A stretch of 64,000 nucleotides of DNA from Hyphodiscus hymeniophilus (GCA_016508695.1 VNKQ01000006.1:1674001-1738000), one strand, 5' to 3'; shown: positions 1 through 12,334, counted from the stretch's first letter. Numbers and translations are program-made. Notes: a model not told the origin generated them from the sequence alone.

Positions 1-1
1 T

Positions 2-970
2 AAGTCTCGACAAAAGAAACTTGATGATAGAATGGGAATGGAGAAGAGTGCTTCAGGAGGAAGATTCAAATTGAACCGTGACCTAGCAGGATATCATTTG
101 ACGTCTCGAGCGGAGATCGATGTACCTACTGACGAAAAAGGAATTTCAATTCTCTTGCCTGATGCTCCGGATCTTCGATTTCCAGGACCGTTGGTATCGC
201 TAGAAAAGGTCATGTTTAAGTATCCGATTTTAAAGAAGACGCAGGTTCCACAACCAATCGTTCTCGAAGACATTAATTTAACTATCCACATGGGAGATCG
301 GGTGGGAATCGTAGGATTGAATGGATGTGGTAAATCGACACTCATTAAGCTCCTTACCGATACCACCAAGCCCACAGCAGGGACAGTCACTCGACATCCT
401 CGACTTCGGATGGGCTACTACTCTCAGCACGCAGTTGAAGACCTTCAATCACTTGGCCGATCGGAATCAGAACTCACAGCTCTCGCTCTAATGACCCGCG
501 ATGTAGAAGGCGAGCTTGACGAGGGGGAACTGCGAGGACTTCTCGGCTCACTTGGATTGCCCGGTCGCACTGCCTCGGATGTCCCACTTACTAAACTCTC
601 AGGAGGGCAAGTAGTAAGACTAGCACTGGCGAGACTCCTATGGAAATGCCCTCAGTTACTAGTTCTCGACGAAATAACTACGCACCTGGACTTCCATACT
701 GTAACGGCGCTAGGTGATGCTCTGAGCGGATGGAATGGAGCCATCTTGATAGTCAGTCATGATCGGTACTTGATAAGAAGGGTTGTCCAAGGAGAGACAG
801 ATAGGGTCGAGGGCGAGGGAGATGAAGGCAGTGAAAGCGAACAAGATGAAGCGACTAGGAAAAGGACAGTGTTTTTATTGAAGAGTGGAATAATAAAGGT
901 GCTTGAGAAAGGAGTGCAGGACTTTGAGGGGAGCTTGGAGAAGAGGGTTGAGAGGTTACTGGCGTCTTAG
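2..970 (+). CDS. ABCF-type ATP-binding protein, C-terminal part (5' end outside window)
   Basis: The frame is open to the left edge, so this is only the 3' part of a longer gene; the ATG at 32 is internal. What remains is the linker and the second ATP-binding cassette of an ABCF protein, a soluble class without membrane segments that acts on ribosomes and translation. Visible motifs in order are Walker A (GLNGCGKST, about residue 106 of the visible part), a Q-loop region (YYSQH), the ABC signature LSGGQ, Walker B (LLVLDE), D-loop HLD and the switch histidine in SHDR. The Walker B neighbourhood reads LDEITTHLD where most ABCF proteins have LDEPTNHLD, so two usually conserved positions are changed. 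An acidic and charged tail of about 60 residues follows. Which member (Gcn20-, Arb1- or New1-like) cannot be decided without the N-terminal half. Confidence 0.9.
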   Translation, partial: KSRQKKLDDRMGMEKSASGGRFKLNRDLAGYHLTSRAEIDVPTDEKGISILLPDAPDLRFPGPLVSLEKVMFKYPILKKTQVPQPIVLEDINLTIHMGDRVGIVGLNGCGKSTLIKLLTDTTKPTAGTVTRHPRLRMGYYSQHAVEDLQSLGRSESELTALALMTRDVEGELDEGELRGLLGSLGLPGRTASDVPLTKLSGGQVVRLALARLLWKCPQLLVLDEITTHLDFHTVTALGDALSGWNGAILIVSHDRYLIRRVVQGETDRVEGEGDEGSESEQDEATRKRTVFLLKSGIIKVLEKGVQDFEGSLEKRVERLLAS

Positions 971-1532
971 AGTGAAGAAACCGCCACAAGGTCGGGAAAG
1001 AATCACGGTACGGGCGGTGCAAGACGCCGACCGTGTTACCCGGTTAGCCGGGCGTTGCGCCGTTGTGTATGATTGAGGTAATGACATGCGGAGGAGATCT
1101 TTACTCTACTACTGTCATCCCTGGACTTGCATGGTAAGCTCCAAAGATAAGGTTTTAAGGGGCAGGTACGGACAGTGCATTCCAAATTTCTTAATCGTAC
1201 ACTAGCCGAATGCCCTGTGCCGCATTGTTTCCCCGCTAACACACCAACACCACCTTCCTGATTTAATCCTAGCCTCATCTTTCACTGTCGTCGATATCAA
1301 GATTCTGACAGCGTTCTGTAGCGTCCATGCACAGCAATCTGGTGGGATGCTCTATCCTCAGAGCGGGGTATCCAATTGGATACAAGCTGGCCAGCAATAT
1401 GCTACGACCCGTCCTGTCGGAAATGGAAGCTCCATTATTGCCCTGCAACCCAAGCTCTTTCTCTATTTAAAAGGTCCCTCGGCCCCCGAAGATTCTGACG
1501 TCCAGATCACTTCGTTGTGATCAGCTTTCAAG
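971..1532. other. Intergenic, promoter of the downstream protease
   Basis: No convincing gene. A GATAAG element lies near 1146, a possible AreA-type GATA-factor site and often relevant for secreted proteases. A TATA-like run is described separately. The small minus-strand frame at 1036-1278 has no recognisable features. Confidence 0.5.
1464..1472 (+). promoter_or_regulatory. TATA-like element upstream of the sedolisin gene
   Basis: TATTTAAAA lies about 60 bases upstream of the ATG at 1533, in front of a short CT-rich and CA-containing stretch. This is a typical position for a fungal core promoter of a regulated secreted enzyme. It is inferred from sequence and position only. Confidence 0.4.
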
Positions 1533-4035
1533 ATGTTGCTTCCTCAATGCCTTGTCGTTGCCATTGCTTCTCTAGCCAGCGCTGCCCCAGCCTCAACAAA
1601 GCATGTATTGCACGAAGCTCGTCAATCCCCACCCTCGGATTACAAGAAAGGAGCTCGCATTGAGGGTTCTGCCATCCTTCCCATGCGGATTGGATTGACG
1701 CAAACCAATCTCGAGAATGGCTACGACCATTTGATGGACGTGTAAGTGGGGACAGCTCTCTTTTGATCACATCTTTTTCCGAACCCGTTAAATGATTTTT
1801 CATGTATCAATACTAACGGGGATAAAGTTCACACCCAGAATCCGAGAATTATGGGAAGTATTGGACGGCGGAGGCAGTACACGATCTGTTTGCACCGCCA
1901 GAGGAGGCCGTGAACACAGTCAAGGAATGGCTTCACTCATCCGGGATCGACCACTCACGTGTGGTCCACTCCGATAATAAAGGCTGGATCGCGGTCGATG
2001 TGACGGTCGAAGAAGCGGAACGTCTTTTGCTAGCAGAATTTTATGAGCATGAGCACATGCATAGTCCTAATGTTCGTGTAGGATGTGACGAGTAAGAACT
2101 CCATCAACTAAAATATGGAACCCACCTCGGCTGACAATTTCCCAGATATCATGTCCCAGAGCATGTTGCACCTCACATTGACTACATTACCCCTGGCATT
2201 AAACTTTCTCCGGTCGTCAAGAGGGATGTCCAAGTCAAGCGAGGCCACCCCTGGTTTCCAAAGCCAAGCCACAAGATGCCACGACCACCGAACGGAGCAT
2301 GGCACTACAAGCCTCCTGGAGCTGGCAAACTTCCTGGGGATCTTCAAGGCTGTGGTACGAATATGACACCCCCTTGTATTAAGGCTCTGTACCATATCCC
2401 AAACGCATGGAGGAAGACGCCAGGCAACTCTCTAGGCCTGTACGAGCAGGGGGACTACTTCGCCAAGACCGATCTTGACATGTTCTATAAAGAATACGCA
2501 CCATACGTCCCGCAGGGTACCTATCCAATCCCAGCTCTGATTGATGGAGCAGAGTTCGGCGTACCTGCCAACGACAGTGCTCTGAACACTGGGGAGTCAG
2601 ACATCGATATTGACATGGCTTTCTCTCTCATCTATCCGCAGACTGTCACCCTATACCAGACCGACGATCAAATATACAGTGTTGAAGACCTTGCTACCAC
2701 AAATCTGTTCAATACTTTCCTCGATGCCCTCGACGGATCATACTGCTCATACAGTGCTTTCGGCGAGACCGGAAACGACCCAGAGATCGATCCTGTCTAC
2801 CCAGACCCTCAGCCTGGTGGCTTTAAAGGCAAGCTTCAATGCGGTGTCTACAAGCCTACGAACGTCATCAGTGCATCATACGGACAAGCAGAGGCGGACC
2901 TGCCAGTCAGTTACACTAAGCGACAGTGCAATGAATTCTTGAAACTCGGTCTCCAGGGCCACTCTATCCTGTTTGCTTCGGGCGATTATGGAGTTGGCTC
3001 TTTTCCTGCGGATGGCGCTCCCGATGGCTGCCTTGGTCCCGAGGGTACAATCTTTAACCCACAGTACCCGTCCAATTGCCCGTAAGGATAAGCCATTCTT
3101 TGATCTACACCATCGCTCTTCCCGATTTGCTTTTTTATGTACTCCATTTCAACTTACGTAGTATCACGCTTTCGATTTCTGAAACCCCTTGAAGAGAAGT
3201 TACTGATTCCACGTGCTTGTAGGTACGTCACTTCGGTCGGAGGAACAATGCTTTATCCCGACCAGACCGTCCTCGATCAAGAAAGCGTCATGCACGTGAA
3301 TTTAAGTGGTACAGCACAAAATTTTACCTCCGCCGGTGGCTTCAGCAATTACTACCCGCAACCAAGCTATCAAAAGAATGCTGTTGCCGAATATTTCAGA
3401 ATCGCCGACCTCAAGTATCCTTACTACTCCGAATTCGAAGTGGACTTCAATACTACCAAGGGCTTGTACAACCGCATTGGTCGAGGCTATCCAGATGTCG
3501 CGGCCAATGGTGCTCAGTTTAGAGCTTTCACTGGTGGTGATGATTTCTTCTGGTATGGAAGCAGTCTAGCATCACCCCTATTTGCTTCCGTATTGACCTT
3601 GGTAAGCACTCTCCAGTTTACTCTACCCCTCTGAAAATATCACACTAACCCCACTCCTAGCTCAACGAAGAGCGCCTGGCGATCGGCAAGGGTCCTATTG
3701 GCTTCGTAAACCCAGCTCTGTACGCCAATCCTGGGGTCTTGAACGATATTACGAATGGTACAAATGTTGGATGCGGGAGTGAGGGCTTCCACGCCGCAAG
3801 AGGCTGGGATCCAGCGACTGGGCTTGGGTAAGCTTATTCTTATACTTACTTCTGTTTCTTGAGGGGATCCCAGAGCTTGAGAGCTGTTTTAGGAGCAGAA
3901 CTTCTGTTTTACCTCCTGAGATAGCTCCATGCTTTAGGACTTCCCCTAAAACCACCACTTTTTGCAGTACTAACATTGTCGATTAGCACGCCCAATTACC
4001 CCAAAATGCTTGCGTATTTCCTGGCGCTGCCATGA
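1533..4035 (+). CDS. Secreted sedolisin (peptidase S53), tripeptidyl-peptidase type
   Basis: Six exons: 1533-1741, 1828-2091, 2146-3081, 3223-3601, 3661-3827, 3987-4035, giving 667 residues. The protein starts with a hydrophobic signal peptide ending in an Ala-rich stretch. A pro-domain follows with the family's HLMDVSHPES and YGKYW signatures and the pre-catalytic linker. The catalytic domain shows the Glu/Asp pair in GESDID (about E308 and D312), the oxyanion Asp in SGDYGVGS (about D438), and the catalytic Ser in YGSSLASP (about S584), where the usual family form is GTSAS. A calcium-site Asp lies in GWDPATGLG near the C-terminus. Introns 1 and 5 contain TACTAAC branch sites. Secreted S53 enzymes of this kind release tripeptides from protein N-termini at acidic pH, serving nutrition or host/substrate degradation. 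Length and order match full-length fungal Sed proteins, so it appears intact. Confidence 0.93.
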
Positions 4036-4424
4036 GTAGCAACAGCCAGTTCAACCCGCTGTAATATAGCCAAGGATGGCCAAAGTAGCGCTATAAGCAA
4101 TAGAGAGTCTAATCAAATTGGCTTCTCAGCATTCAAACCTGAAATGTAAAATGACTTTGTGAACGATTGGGTAGCGGACGAGATATCATTAGAAGCGCTC
4201 TGGCAAAATCTGACCATCCCTACCAGTCAGGTGATAACCCCGCTTTCCTGTGTCCAACTTTCCAGACAACATCTTTGCACTTGTAAATCAGTCCCTCTCG
4301 TTTCTCAAATCCTGACATTGGTCCAAATGATATGAGCGTTTCACTCTGCATGAACGAGACCGAAGTTCCCCAGTTGATTGTGAGATTCTAGTAGCTTGAG
4401 ATCAATAGTATCCTCAGCGGCAAG
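4036..4424. other. Intergenic between sedolisin and SDR
   Basis: Terminator side of the protease and promoter side of the SDR; both genes are on the plus strand. I see no gene or repeat here. Confidence 0.5.
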
Positions 4425-5307
4425 ATGTCGAACAAACTCCAAGGAAAGGTTATAGCTGTCACAGGCGCCGCCTCAGGCATCGGCCTGGCGACAGCGAAAC
4501 TACTAGCTTCTCGTGGCGCCATCCTCGCACTGGCAGATATGAATGAAGCGCTCCTTAGCTCGGCTGCAGAGAATATCAGTTCAAACGGTCCTGCGTCGAC
4601 GACAGTACTCGATGTGCGGGACCGCAGGGCTGTCGAGTCATGGATAAAGGAGGTGGTGGAGAATCATGGCCGCTTGGATGGAGCGGCGAATCTGGCGGGT
4701 GTCCCTTCGAGACAAGGTATGCAGTCTTCCGTGTCGCTCATTTGCGTTTTCCAGACTGATTCCAAGACTTCAAGTCGGGCAGGCGAATATCGAAGATATT
4801 GAGGATGACGACTGGGATCTCGTGCTGGGTGTCAATCTGGTCGGGGTTCTGAACTGCATGAGAGCTGAGATCAAAGCAATGGGAGCGCCGAAAGAGAATG
4901 GGAAAGGGGCAAGTATAGTCAATGCAGCCAGTATTGCGGGCATCATGGGGATGCCAAAGAATGGATCCTATGTAGCTAGCAAGCATGCTGTGGTGGGCTT
5001 AACGACAGCTGCGGCGAAGGAGTGTGGTGCGAGGGGGATCAGAGTCAATGCGATCGCGCCGTAGGTTTTCCACGCTGGGGCTTGGGAGCTTTGGTTTCCA
5101 GTTGCTGACGGGAAAAGGGGTTTGATCGATACGCCACTGTTGCGGAAAGCGAAAGAAACACTGCCGGGAAACTTGGCTTCCGTTGTGCCAATGGGCAGAG
5201 AAGGCCAGCCGGAAGAAGTGGCCGAATTGATCTGCTGGCTGCTGTGTGATGGGAGCAGTTACGTGACAGGCACGGTTCAGAGCATTGATGGAGGGTGGGC
5301 ATGTTAA
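4425..5307 (+). CDS. Short-chain dehydrogenase/reductase (classical SDR)
   Basis: Three exons, 4425-4716, 4775-5060 and 5118-5307, encode 255 residues, the normal length of a classical single-domain SDR. The cofactor motif TGAASGIG is at about residues 12-19. An acidic Asp after the second beta strand (ALADMN) favours NAD(H). The NLAG motif, the Ser-containing strand (NAASIAG) and the active-site YVASK follow in the right order, and AIAPGLIDTP is rebuilt exactly across the second intron. The second donor is GTAGGT, immediately after the Pro codon. SDRs of this sort oxidise alcohols or reduce ketones in the cytosol; the substrate cannot be told. No neighbouring gene suggests a pathway. Confidence 0.92.
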
Positions 5308-5346
5308 AACACCGAGTTTCAATCCAAGTCCTTCCTCTCCTTTTTC

Positions 5347-6209
5347 TCATTCGTAAGCAGATCTCCCCATTACATTCCCCGGTGGCGAGTATCTCGCCAC
5401 GATAATCTGTTTCCCGTGCCTCCCCTGCGCCCTCGCCATTCCAACATGCGTTGTTTTCGGCCAGATATTCTGGGTATAGTGCCCGTACTTCCCCAGATCC
5501 CCCTCCCCGATCCTTTGGCCTCCATAATGTACGATTTCCTCATTCCACGCATCAATAGCTTGCTTGAACGTGCACCTCCCAATACCAGTCCCCATGATCA
5601 TGTAAAGGTTCTCGCCTTCGCCCGTTCCGGATCGGTCATGCTCGAGGATATCGTTGCGGACCAAGTGCTCGGCCCATCGTTTGGCATGTGTGGTGAGGCG
5701 TTCGTCCCATTTGAGATCTGGACGTGGACGACCAGGTGCATTACGGCGAGCTGGATGATGTCAGCGTTAAGTTCAGTATATGAGGAGAGGAGCTCCGTAC
5801 CTTCGTTGTGTGTTCTCAAACATTCTCTAATCTCCACCTCCCTTCCCTGCGGCGCTTCGTTCTGGTGGGTCTGTCGCCGGTGATGAGTCTGTCGGTAAAG
5901 TTGTTGCTGAGCACTCTGTCCATATGGCGGTTGATAGGTCTGCCCGCCATACACTGGTTGTTGATACACCTGTACTGTTTGATCTGGCTGGAATTCATAC
6001 GGGCGGTTCGGCTTATGCAAGAAACGAGCTATTGCATCCTCAACTTTAGCAGCGAAAGGCTGCTTTGGAGGCGGGCGAGGTTGGTTCACTTGATGATTCT
6101 TGCGGGTAGCGGATTGCTCTTTGACAAACTTCTTGACGAGGGGCAAGACTTGCTTTGCAAGGTCTTTAGCTGCGTCTGCCAGCTTGGGAGGTTGATCATT
6201 AGGATTCAT
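5347..6209 (-). CDS. CAP/SCP-domain protein, intracellular GAPR-1-like
   Basis: Two exons on the minus strand, 6209-5801 and 5750-5347, separated by a 50-base intron, give 270 residues. An in-frame ATG 57 bases upstream (6266) would give 289. The first half is hydrophilic and rich in Pro, Gln and Tyr (PPKQP and YQQPVYGGQTYQPPYGQ-like segments). The second half is a CAP domain with the four classic cavity residues visible: His in RTHNEAR, Glu in GENLY, Glu in WNEE and His in GHYTQNIW. There is no signal peptide and almost no cysteine, unlike secreted PR-1/Pry proteins, so it resembles cytosolic or membrane-peripheral GAPR-1/GLIPR2 proteins. CAP proteins bind sterols or lipids; a lipid role here is inference. 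The gene is convergent with the upstream SDR, with only about 40 bases between the stops. Confidence 0.87.
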
Positions 6210-6266
6210 TTTTGATGATGAGCATGGTGGGTAGAAATGGTAGCGGGGAAAGGTAGGAAGACCCAA

Positions 6267-9086
6267 ACTGCGAATGATTTATCTTTCAATACTCTTCGGA
6301 GATAGATGATTCACTGCAACTTCAAGGAGTAGTTCTGTAATCAACAAGGAACCGGTACAAAAACATGATTCCCGGGCTAAGCTAGTTTCTGTGACATCTT
6401 CACACTACATAAGGAAGATAAAAAGTAGCTTAAATGAATGCTCAGGCTATGTAGATTTCAGAGGAGAGCGCCCATGATGACTTCACCGAACTACCTCATT
6501 CGACAAGGACGCTGCATAAATGCCATCAGTCCGGCATAAGTACTTGTTCATTCTTTGTTGCCGTCTTAGGTGTGAGGTGGACTTATCTCCTAAAGGCACA
6601 TCGACTTCGAAAATCCACATCATAAATCCACAAAGCATTAAAAGCTCTCACCGTCTGTGGCAGAAGACAATTCTAGGAACTCTACTTGGAAGGCATTTTT
6701 GGAACAATGTTTGCAAGGGAAAGCGAAACCATCATCGAAACATCGAAGTAGCCATCTCGTCAAATGTATTTTCACTTGCCATTCTGGTTTCTTATCTTGG
6801 TATGATGTGTTGGAAGATAGAATATTCTGAGTACAGAGATCTTTCGGTGATTGTATTGTACCTTACTACCTTATGGCCTCACAGACGCGACTTCGCTTTT
6901 GTCGATTATTGCTCGCGGGGCAGCTGCAGCTGGTGGGATCCAATATCGTCGGCTATATTTGGTCTTATATATGAAGTAGTCTAGGCTGGGGTGGATGCTG
7001 GTTGTGGGTTCATTGGGGCGGCAACAACTGCTCTGTCTGAACTGTGGAATATGCAGCTGCAGACTCTCAGACTCGGCTTGCGAGGGTACGGATACCGAAG
7101 TCTGTGGAGGCACTCTGTGGCACTATACGAAAGACTAGCCAGCAAGAGACATCGGCAGAATTGCAACACGTCTTACTAAGAAAGCTCTCGCCCACTAGAA
7201 CAGTACGCTCCGATCCTAGATCATATGAAGCTGGTTCAAGCTGTGGTGGTCCAGAGACATACAGGAAGAACACAGGTTCATGATCGCATTCTCTGCAAAG
7301 GACAAAAAAGGAAGTGAAGTAGCAACGATGACTGGGTAGAAGCAGTCATCAGATTGTACTTACACAGAACAAGTGCCGGAAAAAATAAGGCTCTGATCAC
7401 TCGATCTGGAGAGTTGGTGCCCTCGACACCCGCAAGTAGTCGCCACTGAGCCAAAGTACCTGGAGAGTGCTTCAACAACTTCCTCTTGCACAGTATTCCT
7501 GTCTGAGCATTGAAGACGGCAAAATACATGAAAATGAGGGGGTTCGGTAGAAAGGAGTAGGCTGATGTGACATTGGAGGTGGACGAAGGATGCGGAGTGA
7601 CCGTGATGTGTTGCCAGGGCTAGACTCGAGAACGAACGGTCGAGCAAGCAGAAAATGGTTTCCCCGCAAATCCTGCAGAGCCCCACCACGGTAGTAAGTA
7701 GCAGGTAGGACTTCATATCGTACACTGTTTGCTCATAATTGGAAGTACTTCAAAGCACTGGACTCTGGCAAGCTCAGGCTGAATGCCGGAGGACTCGATC
7801 ACCAGATTGACGATGTGCCATTGTTGAATGCCGTCGTTGCGATGTTCCGTCCAAAGTCCCCAGGTTCAGTCTTCCTGATCCCCGAGTTTCAGGAACCAAA
7901 TTACCCAATCTGGCGAATCTGGTGCTTTGCTGACTGATTATTGCTCAGGTTTGAAGGCATCCTCGCGTCGGGGACCAGGATCGAAGCGAAGATGCACGTC
8001 GTCTGAGGAACGGCCATCCTCCATTCACAACCCTCTATGTTCATCGCTCCCTAAGGCTGGATGTAAATATGAATATGAGTCCCTGCCAGCGGACCTTATT
8101 CTTCCGCTAGAGTCCCTGGGTGACTGGTTCCATCTGCATTGGTATGCATGAGTTCGACAACACCATACCAAACAACTCCATCTTAGGGTCGCAGCCAGGC
8201 AAATCCTATCCCTTCCTAGCAATTTTGTTGAAGCAAAAATCAGGGCAAAAGCAGCTGAAGCCAAATAGTCCATCCACCAGCTGATGGTCTGATCGTCGTC
8301 TCCGACTACGACTCCACCACTACCACCCCACCCTCGCCTCCCGAGGCTCCCAGTCAGCGCTCCAGCCCTTCAGAATTATTACTTCGATCCATTTCGAAAG
8401 CCTAAATTTGTGACCATCCAGCTCCTGGATTCGCACGAACAGCCCCTTTAGTATTCTTGTAGAACCTGAACATCCTCCGTAGTACAATATATCTTCCTCC
8501 TCCGGCTCGCTAGAACCCCTTTCGAATATACCCATGGTCTCATACCCATACCTATATCTCTATTTATCCTGCCACGTTATCGTCACCCTCGTCGTTAAAG
8601 CTCAGATCAGCCACCCCGCCATTAACCCCATTAATTTCTAGAAGGCTTCCCCTTCCCTTCGGCCGTTCCTTACCGAACCCCAGATCTCGCTGATATTGAA
8701 CCTGCATGAGGCATCATCACAGGGTCTGTGACGTTAAAAATCTCTCCCTCGAAGAAACTATCTTGGAGCGCGTCGTCTCATACATCCAATCTCAGTGGCG
8801 AGTCCCTGCCACACCAGCCAACCCCAGGAGCTCCCCTGCCAATACGCCCGCACCTTGTCAGCGGTGCACGCGGCACGTAATCAATTTCTTTACACTCGAA
8901 AATAGATATCCTTTCCCCGTAGTCTGCTTCATCTTCATATACTTCGCAACCCAAGGCTGCACATAACTCTGTCTCCGAAGCAGACTTGCTCTCAATCCAA
9001 AAAGGTCATTATCGCCCAGATCATTTATCTAACGACAAAGCTTTCATGAACGCGACCTTCCGCTCTCCCCACTAGGTGCAGTAACA
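6267..9086. other. Gene-poor region with weak coding-like fragments
   Basis: No gene is recognised. An uninterrupted plus frame of about 65 codons runs from roughly 7700 to 7905 and reads like protein (FRPKSPGSVF, IPEFQEPNYPIW) but has no start and ends in TGA. A 71-codon minus-strand frame lies at 8320-8535. A plus frame of 154 codons at 6520-6984 has a composition typical of chance. The last 400 bases are probably the promoter and leader of the Zn2Cys6 gene. These may be remnants of decayed genes. Confidence 0.45.
8320..8535 (-). CDS. Small hypothetical ORF (71 aa), possibly a gene fragment
   Basis: An ATG-initiated frame whose composition is protein-like, with an acidic start (SSEPEEEDI) followed by alternating hydrophobic and charged residues (GLFVRIQELDGHKF). 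No family is recognised and no neighbouring exon joins it clearly. It could be a degenerate remnant or chance. Confidence 0.18.
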   Translation of the reverse strand: MGIFERGSSEPEEEDILYYGGCSGSTRILKGLFVRIQELDGHKFRLSKWIEVIILKGWSADWEPREARVGW

Positions 9087-11308
9087 ATGTCCAGCTCTTC
9101 AGCCGAAGGCTCCCCTGCCTCTGTGACCAGAGGTGGTAGACATCAGTTCTCCATGTCTAGAGACAAATTTCATATAGATATCCCTGAGAATCATATGACC
9201 CTCATTACCAATGGGAATGGCCACCTCAACGGCAATCTCACGTCTCCCAGTCCCCTCAAGTCACCAAACGGTCGTCGTATTGCTGGCTTCTCTCGCGAAG
9301 GGATCCTTGGATCAGCACAGAAGGCGAGGAAATTATCGCAATCATCCGGCGACCGAGAATCCATGACCAATGGCATACAGAACAGGCAAACCAGTGACGA
9401 CGGAATCAACCCTCTAAAGCGAAGAAGCACTGACGCTGGCATCGACTATCCCCGGAGGAGAGCCACGATCGCTGTATGCAATTATGTTCTCGATCCTCGA
9501 TCTCAGCTGCTAACCTCAATAAACAGTGCGAAATCTGTCGCTCTCGGAAATCACGATGTGATGGAATAAAACCAAAATGCAAGCTCTGTACAGAGCTGGG
9601 TGCAGAATGCATCTATCGTGAGCCTGGCATAAAGCTCGATGCAGGGGACAAACTCATTTTAGAACATCTCACGCGCATTGAAGGATTACTTCAATCAAAT
9701 CTTGTCGGCCAAACTTCCAACCTCGCTCTTTCAACGGAATCACCGTCGGTCAATGGAGGAACTACCATCAGCAATGATGAGGTGATGATGCAAAATGGAA
9801 ATAATTTTGTGTCCATGATTCCTGCCACCGGTCTTGGCACTTGGACCACCCCGACAAATATCTCGACGATGCCAAAAATCCACACCAATGCCGCACTTCA
9901 TCTGCTTCAGTGGCCATTGATTCGCGATCTTGTGTCTAGGCCTTACGATCCTCAGATTTTATTGCAGTTGGAGATGGCTCGTGAACCGCTCGCACTATCA
10001 AAGACACCCTGCCTCGACCTTTCAAATACATCGGCTTACATTGAAGCCTTCTTCTCCAAGGTTAATGTCTGGTATGCCTGTGTTAATCCATTCAACTGGC
10101 AAAGCCATTATCGTGTCGCCTTATCGAATGGATTTCGGGACGGTCCAGAAAGCTGTATCGTGTTGTTGGTTCTGGCACTTGGTCAGGCCAGCTGCAGTGG
10201 TAGCATATCACGAGCAGTGAGCACTGATGATCCACCGGGTCTGCCATACTTCGCAGCCGCATGGGGTCTTCTCCCAGGGCTTATGACGCGGAATTCTGTG
10301 CTCTCAGCACAATGCACAGTCTTAGCATCCGCATATCTTTTCTACCTTGTCCGCCCGCTGGAAGCGTGGACATTGTTAAGCAGCACGAGTACGAAACTAC
10401 AGCTACTGTTGAGCGCTCCCGGACGAGTGCCTGCAAGCCAGCGAGAACTTAGTGAAAGAGTGTACTGGAATGCATTACTTTTTGAAAGCGACCTTCTCGC
10501 CGAACTTGACCTGCCTCATTCCGGGATTGTCCAATACGAAGAGGTGGTAGGTCTGCCAGGAGGCTTTGAGGAAGAGGGAGAGGAAGGGGTTGGTCGCGAT
10601 GAACTCTGGTATTTCCTCGCGGAGATCGCGCTCCGACGACTTCTCAACCGCGTCAGCCAGCTCATATACTCCAAGGATTCTATGGCCTCAACACAGAGTT
10701 TGGAACCAGTTGTCGCCGAGCTGGATTTCCAACTTACTCAATGGTACGAAAGTCTGCCTCTGGCTTTACAGTTTCCCTACAGCCGAGCCCTACTTTCCGA
10801 TCCCGTACAGACTGTTCTACGTTTACGGTATTTTGCGTGTCGGACAATCATCTTTAGACCATACATACTCGCTGTTCTCGACAATGAGCAGACTGCCATG
10901 GATCCATCCGTTCGTGAGAATTGCAGGAAGTGCTTGGAGGCTTCTATTCGACAACTTGAACATATTACTGCACAGTATGTTTTCCTTTCTTTCTCATCTT
11001 CAATTACAGCTCTAACAATTAACAGTCACGCCGGACATATTCCTTATCTTTGGCAAGGCGCACTCTCCATTGTCTCTCAAACGCTCCTACTGATGGGAGC
11101 CACCATGTCTCCTTCTCTTTCAAACATTCTTGGAAATCTTGTCCCTCACCTCGATACAGTGGACGCCATCATCAATGACGTCGTTATGGAGGTTGAACGA
11201 TACTCGCATTTAGCCCCAAGTCTAGCACTCTCCGCTGAGATAATCCGAGAGGCTGAAATGAGGAGACGCAGTTTCCTTGGGGGCATGTCCGGCATGGGAG
11301 GAAGTTGA
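9087..11308 (+). CDS. Zn2Cys6 fungal-specific transcription factor
   Basis: Three exons, 9087-9473, 9527-10974 and 11026-11308, give 705 residues. About 125 Ser/Asn/Gly-rich N-terminal residues precede a basic PRRRATIA run. The binuclear zinc cluster follows directly with the exact spacing C-x2-C-x6-C-x6-C-x2-C-x6-C (CEIC...CDG...CKLC...C). The first intron falls one codon before the first zinc cysteine. The rest resembles the fungal-specific middle homology region, alpha-helical and Leu-rich, with a low-complexity acidic stretch EEEGEEGVG near residue 365. The C-terminal tail is Gly/Met-rich. It is a nuclear DNA-binding regulator; the target is unknown. The pump and amidase downstream could be under its control, but that is only proximity. 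The second intron (10975-11025) is 51 bases with no stop in frame and could be retained, adding 17 residues. Confidence 0.9.
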
Positions 11309-12334
11309 ATTTTGAGTTTGAAGTGTTCGGTACGAACGGTATACACTCTATGATTCACACCCACGCCGCAAAACACCACTGTCCTCATCACCGCCGTATA
11401 TCAAAAGGCGGACCCTTATGGACATTCGGCACGAAAGAGACTCAGAAGGCCCGATTTCATTCTCTTCAAAACAGAACCATCTACAACCAAGAAAAGCCGA
11501 TACGACTATCAGTCTTCTGATATTGGCCAGCGTTTGGTTCTCGTCTCCGGCGTCAAGATGGCCATTTCTGTATTCACGAGCGCTTGTGGTGTGGTGGCGT
11601 TTTCGCTATCGGCCCGTCAGACCGGAGGGACATGCCCCGCATTTCTTTATTGAGAGGCAATAAAAATGGCTCACATTGGGGAGGAATGAGAGGATACACA
11701 TTTAACGGCGTTCGCGCTGCCTATCATCATCATACGTTTGATTGCGGAGGAGGGTGAGAGGTGGCGTTGTACAAATCACGTGGTAACGTTGGGGCTTGAA
11801 GGCCACTATATATTGATTGGACTTTGCATGAGAGGTCTTCTGAACAACAAACAAAGGCATAAAAGGTGTATATTCATGGAGGCGTTTTCGTGATCTAGGC
11901 TTGAAGCCTGGACTAGACCTCTTCAAATTGATTAAACTCGCTTCACCAGGTTGACCAACTAAAGAGTTATTAATGATGGCCTCGATTCTCTAAATTTACC
12001 TGTGACAGCATCGTATTCATACTCTGAACCAGCGACCATCGACGACACATTCATTTTATTAACAGACTAATCCCACCGCAGCCTCCTTCCCGATCAAGGC
12101 CCAGAGCCCGCGGTTATTCAAAGTACCTGAACATGCACTTACAATGAACACAAGTACCTACATTTCGCTACCAGATATCACTTCAATCTGGAGGGGTCCT
12201 TAATATCCGTGATATGAATTTCAAAGTCACTTGTCGATCCGAATACAACCCTCTTCCTACGCTATAGGCGATGCTTCCAAATTCTGTATATTACGGCACA
12301 CCACTCTATCTCGTCTCCTCGATATTTCAGGCCC

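Noticed and set aside
6520..6984. 154-codon plus-strand frame
   Set aside because: Composition resembles random translation (many Cys, Arg, Ser, Trp) with no domain.
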